Shown here: piece by piece, positions 61,202 through 64,000 of the stretch
Layout: each line of letters opens with the position of its first letter
Numbering within the stretch: position 1 is the first letter of the stretch
DNA from: Microbacterium sp. AG1240
GTDB taxonomy: Bacteria; Actinomycetota; Actinomycetes; Actinomycetales; Microbacteriaceae
Direction of reading: 5' to 3'
Length of the DNA stretch: 64,000 bases
Assembly (NCBI RefSeq): GCF_003635115.1
Contig: NZ_RBXJ01000004.1
Span: 1 to 64,000, forward strand
The notes under the pieces: model-generated
Seen by the model: only the letters and a program-made list of their open reading frames with translations
What the model was told of the DNA's origin: nothing
Database searches by the model: none
Made by a program: the position numbers and the translations under genes

Positions 61202-61833
61202 GCGCGCCGGCCTCGCCCGAACCCACGCGTTCGATCGAGGTCGAGCGCACGTACGACGTCTCGGCCGAGACACCGCTCCCGGATTGGTCTCGCCTGCCCG
61301 GGGTCTCTCGCGTCGGTGACGCCGAGATCCGCGAGTTGGACGCGCGTTACTTCGACACCGCGGGCCTCGACCTCGCCCGAGCTCGAGTCGCCGTCCGTCG
61401 TCGCGAGGGCGGTCCGGATGCCGGATGGCACGTGAAGGCATCCGTCGCCGACGGGCGCTCGGAGTGGGGCTGGCCGTTGGGTGACGGGGACGACACCTCC
61501 GTTCCGCCGGCGATCGTCGACGCGGTGGCACCGTGGGCCGCTCCGCCGTTCGCGCTCCTCGCACGCATCCGAAACACGCGCACCGCCTACGCCCTTCACG
61601 ACGCCGAGGGCGGGCTGGTGGCGGAGTTCGTCGACGACCACGTGCGCGGCCGTGACGAGCGCGGTGAGCGCGACACCACCTGGCGGGAGTGGGAGATGGA
61701 GCTCGGCCCCGCCGCCCCCGATGCTCCCGCCGACCGCGAGGCGTTCTTCGCCGCGGTCGACGCGGCCGTGGCGGCCGTCGGCGGTCGGCCCGCAGCATCC
61801 GACTCCAAGCTCGGCCGCGTCCTCGGGCACTGA
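61198..61833 (+). CDS. CYTH domain protein (triphosphatase-like)
   Basis: A 211-residue protein. The CYTH signature ExExK appears as IEVERTYDVSA, with arginine for lysine, and RRREGGPDAGWHVK, VAEFVDDHV and WREWEMEL supply the tunnel's basic and acidic residues. The likely reaction is hydrolysis of inorganic or organic triphosphate. No CHAD domain follows. TTG start chosen for the TTGA coupling. Confidence 0.88.
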   Translation: MSAPASPEPTRSIEVERTYDVSAETPLPDWSRLPGVSRVGDAEIRELDARYFDTAGLDLARARVAVRRREGGPDAGWHVKASVADGRSEWGWPLGDGDDTSVPPAIVDAVAPWAAPPFALLARIRNTRTAYALHDAEGGLVAEFVDDHVRGRDERGERDTTWREWEMELGPAAPDAPADREAFFAAVDAAVAAVGGRPAASDSKLGRVLGH

Positions 61834-61875
61834 TCCGATCCGGGGTTCGGGACGGGCGCGTCGGGGTCGGCTCGC

Positions 61876-61881
61876 TAGGCT
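61876..61881 (+). promoter_or_regulatory. -10 hexamer TAGGCT, leaderless arrangement
   Basis: TAGGCT, six bases (GCCGCC), then the GTG at 61888. A normal promoter remains in front of the broken VOC gene. Confidence 0.5.
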
Positions 61882-61887
61882 GCCGCC

Positions 61888-62079
61888 GTGGCCGATCACG
61901 CGATCCCCAACCTCCCGTCACGCGACTTCGACGCGACCGCGGCCTTCTACGGCGCGTTCGGGTTCGATGTGCACTTCCGCGACGACGGATGGTTGATCCT
62001 CCGCCGGGGTTCGTTGCAGGATTGCTGCCGGGGTGAGGTCGCACGAGTGGGTAGCTTGTCATCGTGGACGAGAACGTAG
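61888..62079 (+). pseudogene. bleomycin-resistance/VOC gene cut off at its 5' third
   Basis: The first 44 codons read as a typical Ble-like VOC protein (NLPSRDFDATAAFYGAFGFD, VHFRDDGWLILRRGSLQ). After GSLQ, at about 62020, the homology ends and the frame continues as unrelated DCCRGEVARVG... to a stop. A complete protein would have about 115-130 residues. Foreign sequence joins at this point, so the gene was probably split by insertion or deletion; the missing 3' part may lie beyond the window. Confidence 0.75.
62052..62057 (+). promoter_or_regulatory. -10 hexamer TAGCTT, leaderless arrangement
   Basis: TAGCTT, six bases (GTCATC), then the GTG at 62064. It lies inside the inserted segment, within the fused tail of the VOC frame. 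Confidence 0.5.
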
Positions 62080-62510
62080 TTGCATTGCTGGTGGCTGGCA
62101 TTCCCGCGGCAGTTGCAGCAGGCACCTTTCTTGGGGCGGAGATCATCCGCGCTCGCAACGCACGAGGCGATCGTGTGTCCGCCGCGGTGCACGAGCTGGT
62201 GGACGCTCTAGTCGAGGTGGTCATCGTTGAGGGGCGCCCGCTGCCTATCCGGTGGTTCCGTTTCACTTCAGTGGTCGCCCGTGCGACGGCAGCTTCGACT
62301 GCTTTCCTCGCTGCGGTGGAAGAGAAGGACCGGGACTTCGCACTATGGGTCGTACTGCAGTCGCAGACGCTGATCGGTGATCGTGGCGAGCGTGTCGTGT
62401 GGTCGTCGAAGCTGCTCGCGTCGGTTCGCCTGTGGCAGATCCGTCCGGCGCAAATGAGGGCACAAGCCACCGCGGAGCTACCCGCGCTGCGCGCGCTCAC
62501 TGCTGAATAA
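62064..62510 (+). CDS. orphan protein with one N-terminal membrane segment
   Basis: A 148-residue protein. Residues 5-25 are hydrophobic (VVALLVAGIPAAVAAGTFLG); the rest is an amphipathic helical cytosolic part (RVSAAVHELVDALVEVV, TAASTAFLAAVEEKDRDFAL). No family recognised. This single-helix-plus-helical-body plan is common for orphan genes in genomic islands. Confidence 0.7.
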   Translation: MDENVVALLVAGIPAAVAAGTFLGAEIIRARNARGDRVSAAVHELVDALVEVVIVEGRPLPIRWFRFTSVVARATAASTAFLAAVEEKDRDFALWVVLQSQTLIGDRGERVVWSSKLLASVRLWQIRPAQMRAQATAELPALRALTAE

Positions 62511-62802
62511 CCGGGCCGTCGAAGATGCGCCGGGTAATGCAAGCGAGGACATAGCCGTAAGTGTGCGCACGGTTCGGTGACTCCCACCATGGAAGCTGCT
62601 CGCGGATGCGGTCAAACCGTTCGGCGGCGCGGCATCCGTCGTCGGCGTAGAGGCCCGAGGTGACGGCGTCGGCCATGCGTTCGCAGTCGACGCGCTTCTC
62701 GTACCCTTGGCCGCCGTCGGTCGCGATGATGGCGCCGTTGTCGGCGCGGAGTCGTCAGGCAAATCGGCCGTCGGCGCGACGATAGGTCTCGGGGTTGGGC
62801 AT
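62497..62802 (-). pseudogene. YegP/DUF1508-like gene with an in-frame TGA
   Basis: From an ATG with a strong GGAGG site, 101 codons read MPNPETYRRADGRFA-stop-RLRADNGAIIATDGGQGYEK and on to PVIQQ. The TGA at 62757-62755 replaces a position where YegP-like proteins have Trp (FAWRL), so a single TGG to TGA change broke it. Downstream sequence is undamaged (CERMADAVTSGLYADDG), so the mutation looks recent. A sequencing error is possible. Confidence 0.75.
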
Positions 62803-62840
62803 CGCGTGACCTCCGGCCGTAGCTGTGGGAGCATCGGGGC

Positions 62841-63233
62841 ATGCCGCGCTTCGTCGACAACGACCAGTACTCGAACGTGAATGAAATCGCCGACCGCAAC
62901 GGGCTGATTTGGGATGGGCAGTACGGGTCGCCGTACGACATCGAGTCCCTCATCGAGAAAGCCCTACGGGACCGCGACGAGATGCAGCGCTACTCGCGCC
63001 TCTTCGACCACACGAAGCGTTTCAAGCCACGCGGGTCGGGGAAGAAGGCGCCTGTCATGGCGATCAGTTCGCCTTACCTAGCTGACAATGATGAACTTCG
63101 ATCGGCTGTCGCTGCCTTCGCGACACGCTTCGGGCTGGACGCGGTAGTCAACGACTCGCAGTACCGCGTCTACGCGGAGAATGGCACTATCCCGATCGTC
63201 TTCTGGCGACCGGACCTGCACACACTCGCTTGA
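62841..63233 (+). CDS. orphan hypothetical protein
   Basis: A 130-residue soluble protein. It starts MPRFVDNDQYSNVNEIADRN and ends VFWRPDLHTLA; the middle is rich in charged residues (LIEKALRDRDEMQRYSRLFD). No domain recognised. GAGCAT, six bases, then the ATG, gives it a leaderless-type start. Its base composition is visibly less G+C-rich than the housekeeping genes, in line with a transferred segment. Confidence 0.7.
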   Translation: MPRFVDNDQYSNVNEIADRNGLIWDGQYGSPYDIESLIEKALRDRDEMQRYSRLFDHTKRFKPRGSGKKAPVMAISSPYLADNDELRSAVAAFATRFGLDAVVNDSQYRVYAENGTIPIVFWRPDLHTLA

Positions 63234-63529
63234 TCACGCCCACTGGCGGGACGGAACGCCCAGGTCGGCAATCGGGGCACCGTTGCCGCGCTCCCGATCA
63301 CAGCCCGCGTGGCTGGCCTTCTTGTTCGTCGGGTCTTCCTGCAGTTCGGGGTAGGCGGACACAGGCTAGAAGTGATCCTCTTGGAACCGGTCGTCGTTGC
63401 CCCTGTCGTTCCATCGGCGCCCTAATCGACCGCGAGGCCGCAAATCCAGCACGGCTCGTCGTTCTCCTTGCATTCAGCCCGGAATTTCTGGCGCTGCGTG
63501 TTCTGTCGACGGGTATTGGTACGTGTCAC
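63234..63529 (-). pseudogene. HNH endonuclease gene, frameshifted and interrupted
   Basis: A GTG behind GGGAGGA opens VTRTNTRRQNTQRQKFRAEC and continues ENDEPCWICGLAVD, then stops. In the next frame homology resumes: WNDRGNDDRFQEDHF-stop-PVSAYPELQEDPTNKKASHA followed by GCDRERGNG. Together these give CxxC...DH...N...H...C, a phage-type HNH nuclease, with one frameshift (about 63424) and one TAG where Tyr is expected. Such genes lie next to terminase genes in phages, so this may be a prophage remnant. Confidence 0.75.
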
Positions 63530-63549
63530 GAGCAATCCTCCCGAATCGG

Positions 63550-63555
63550 TAGCCT
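63550..63555 (+). promoter_or_regulatory. -10 hexamer TAGCCT, leaderless arrangement
   Basis: TAGCCT, six bases (GCTCGG), then the ATG at 63562. This supports the start of the last, incomplete gene. Confidence 0.5.
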
Positions 63556-63561
63556 GCTCGG

Positions 63562-64000
63562 ATGACGAACCCCGCGGCCGAACTCGCTTCGCTCCTGACA
63601 AGCTGGCGGCGAATGCCGAACGCGAAGAGCATCTACGGCGTTCGCGGCATGGACGCTCAGACGAGGGAGGAATGGCGTACCCAGGTGCGAGCTGTGGAAC
63701 TACTCGCCCAGGTGGATCGCGCACTGGATGCCCTTGAGAGTTCCGGCCGCAGCGTCGGCCATTACCGCAGTTACTACGTCGCATGGATGAAAGCGATCAT
63801 TGTTCCCGAGTACAACTGGGCTGCAGGAAACAATGGGACGACGAACCTGTTTGACGAGCACGTCATCGACATGCTCAAGGCGACGGCCGATCTGCTGACA
63901 AGCACCGAAGCCCCAGTGACAGTGACGTCTGAGTCGAAGACCGAAAGTCTTGACGCCCTCGATCAAATCCTCGAGGCCATTCGGGACGCCCCCGTGGCGG
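63562..64000 (+). CDS. orphan protein, 3' end outside the window
   Basis: An open frame of at least 146 codons that runs off the right edge: MTNPAAELASLLTSWRRMPN, then YGVRGMDAQTREEWRTQVRA, HYRSYYVAWMKAIIVPEYNW, and ALDQILEAIRDAPVA at the edge. It looks soluble and helical, with no recognised family. It belongs to the transferred segment that began at about 62020. Confidence 0.7.
   Translation, partial: MTNPAAELASLLTSWRRMPNAKSIYGVRGMDAQTREEWRTQVRAVELLAQVDRALDALESSGRSVGHYRSYYVAWMKAIIVPEYNWAAGNNGTTNLFDEHVIDMLKATADLLTSTEAPVTVTSESKTESLDALDQILEAIRDAPVA

Noticed and set aside
62755-62757. TGA as a selenocysteine codon
   Set aside because: The position is a Trp in the family, no selenocysteine element is visible, and neighbouring pseudogenes suggest decay.
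63422-63784. Minus-strand ORF of 120 codons as an intact gene
   Set aside because: Only its last 35 codons resemble a protein (the start of the HNH nuclease, from the GTG at 63529); the upstream part is antisense to the gene at 63562.

Overview
This window is very G+C-rich bacterial DNA with dense, translationally coupled genes (many ATGA/GTGA stop-start overlaps). The content points to an actinobacterium of the Microbacteriaceae, most likely Microbacterium: a ParA-ScpA-ScpB-RluB-TyrA-Cmk-Der row, a TlyA-NadK-RecN row, a DUF222/HNH (13E12-type) gene, a LAESG-type surface-anchoring tail, and many genes whose start codon lies six bases after a TANNNT -10 hexamer, as expected for leaderless transcripts. 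The genus is an inference; no 16S gene is present.

Layout. 1-100: the 3' end of a 5S rRNA gene and its terminator. 139-20732: a long forward housekeeping stretch (TPR-like protein, HAD phosphatase, tlyA, nadK, recN, a DUF2207 membrane protein with two copies of its domain, pyrG, NUDIX, xerD, a secreted M28 peptidase, parA-scpA-scpB-rluB, tyrA, cmk, der). 20837-25354: a NUDIX protein with a NYN-like tail, a DUF222/HNH protein, an S4 protein, a YhhN-family protein, tRNA-Pro(GGG) and a small secreted protein.

25412-34088 is a self-contained stress island. A DevS/DosS-like GAF-GAF histidine kinase and a NarL-type regulator are surrounded by three two-domain universal stress proteins, a PPOX-family flavoprotein, a P1B metal ATPase, two very small coupled genes and a wrecked multicopper oxidase. 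Six GGGAC-N4-5-palindromes of the DosR/DevR-box type, plus one half site, lie in front of its transcription units, so I read it as a DosR-like hypoxia/dormancy regulon packed into one locus.

34200-48462: assorted membrane and metabolic genes. They include a probable yybP-ykoY (Mn2+) riboswitch in front of an uncharacterised glycine-rich protein (34536-35548), arfB, a UvrA-like ATPase, a DEAD-box helicase, a lipocalin/CrtC-like protein carrying an inserted repeat, and two 94-bp copies of a terminal-inverted-repeat element. 48478-57582 is mainly cell surface: a lipoprotein, a secreted metallophosphatase ending in a WxL-like domain, its likely DUF916 partner, an L,D-transpeptidase, a prepilin peptidase and a GH5 cellulase with CBM2. 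57635-61833: NAD(P)H-hydrate epimerase, alpha-glucan phosphorylase and a CYTH protein.

From about 62020 to the right edge the character changes. A bleomycin-resistance/VOC gene is cut off after about 44 codons. It is followed by less G+C-rich orphan genes and two decayed genes (a YegP/DUF1508-like gene with one in-frame TGA, and an HNH nuclease with a frameshift and a stop). This looks like the left end of an integrated element that continues past the window.
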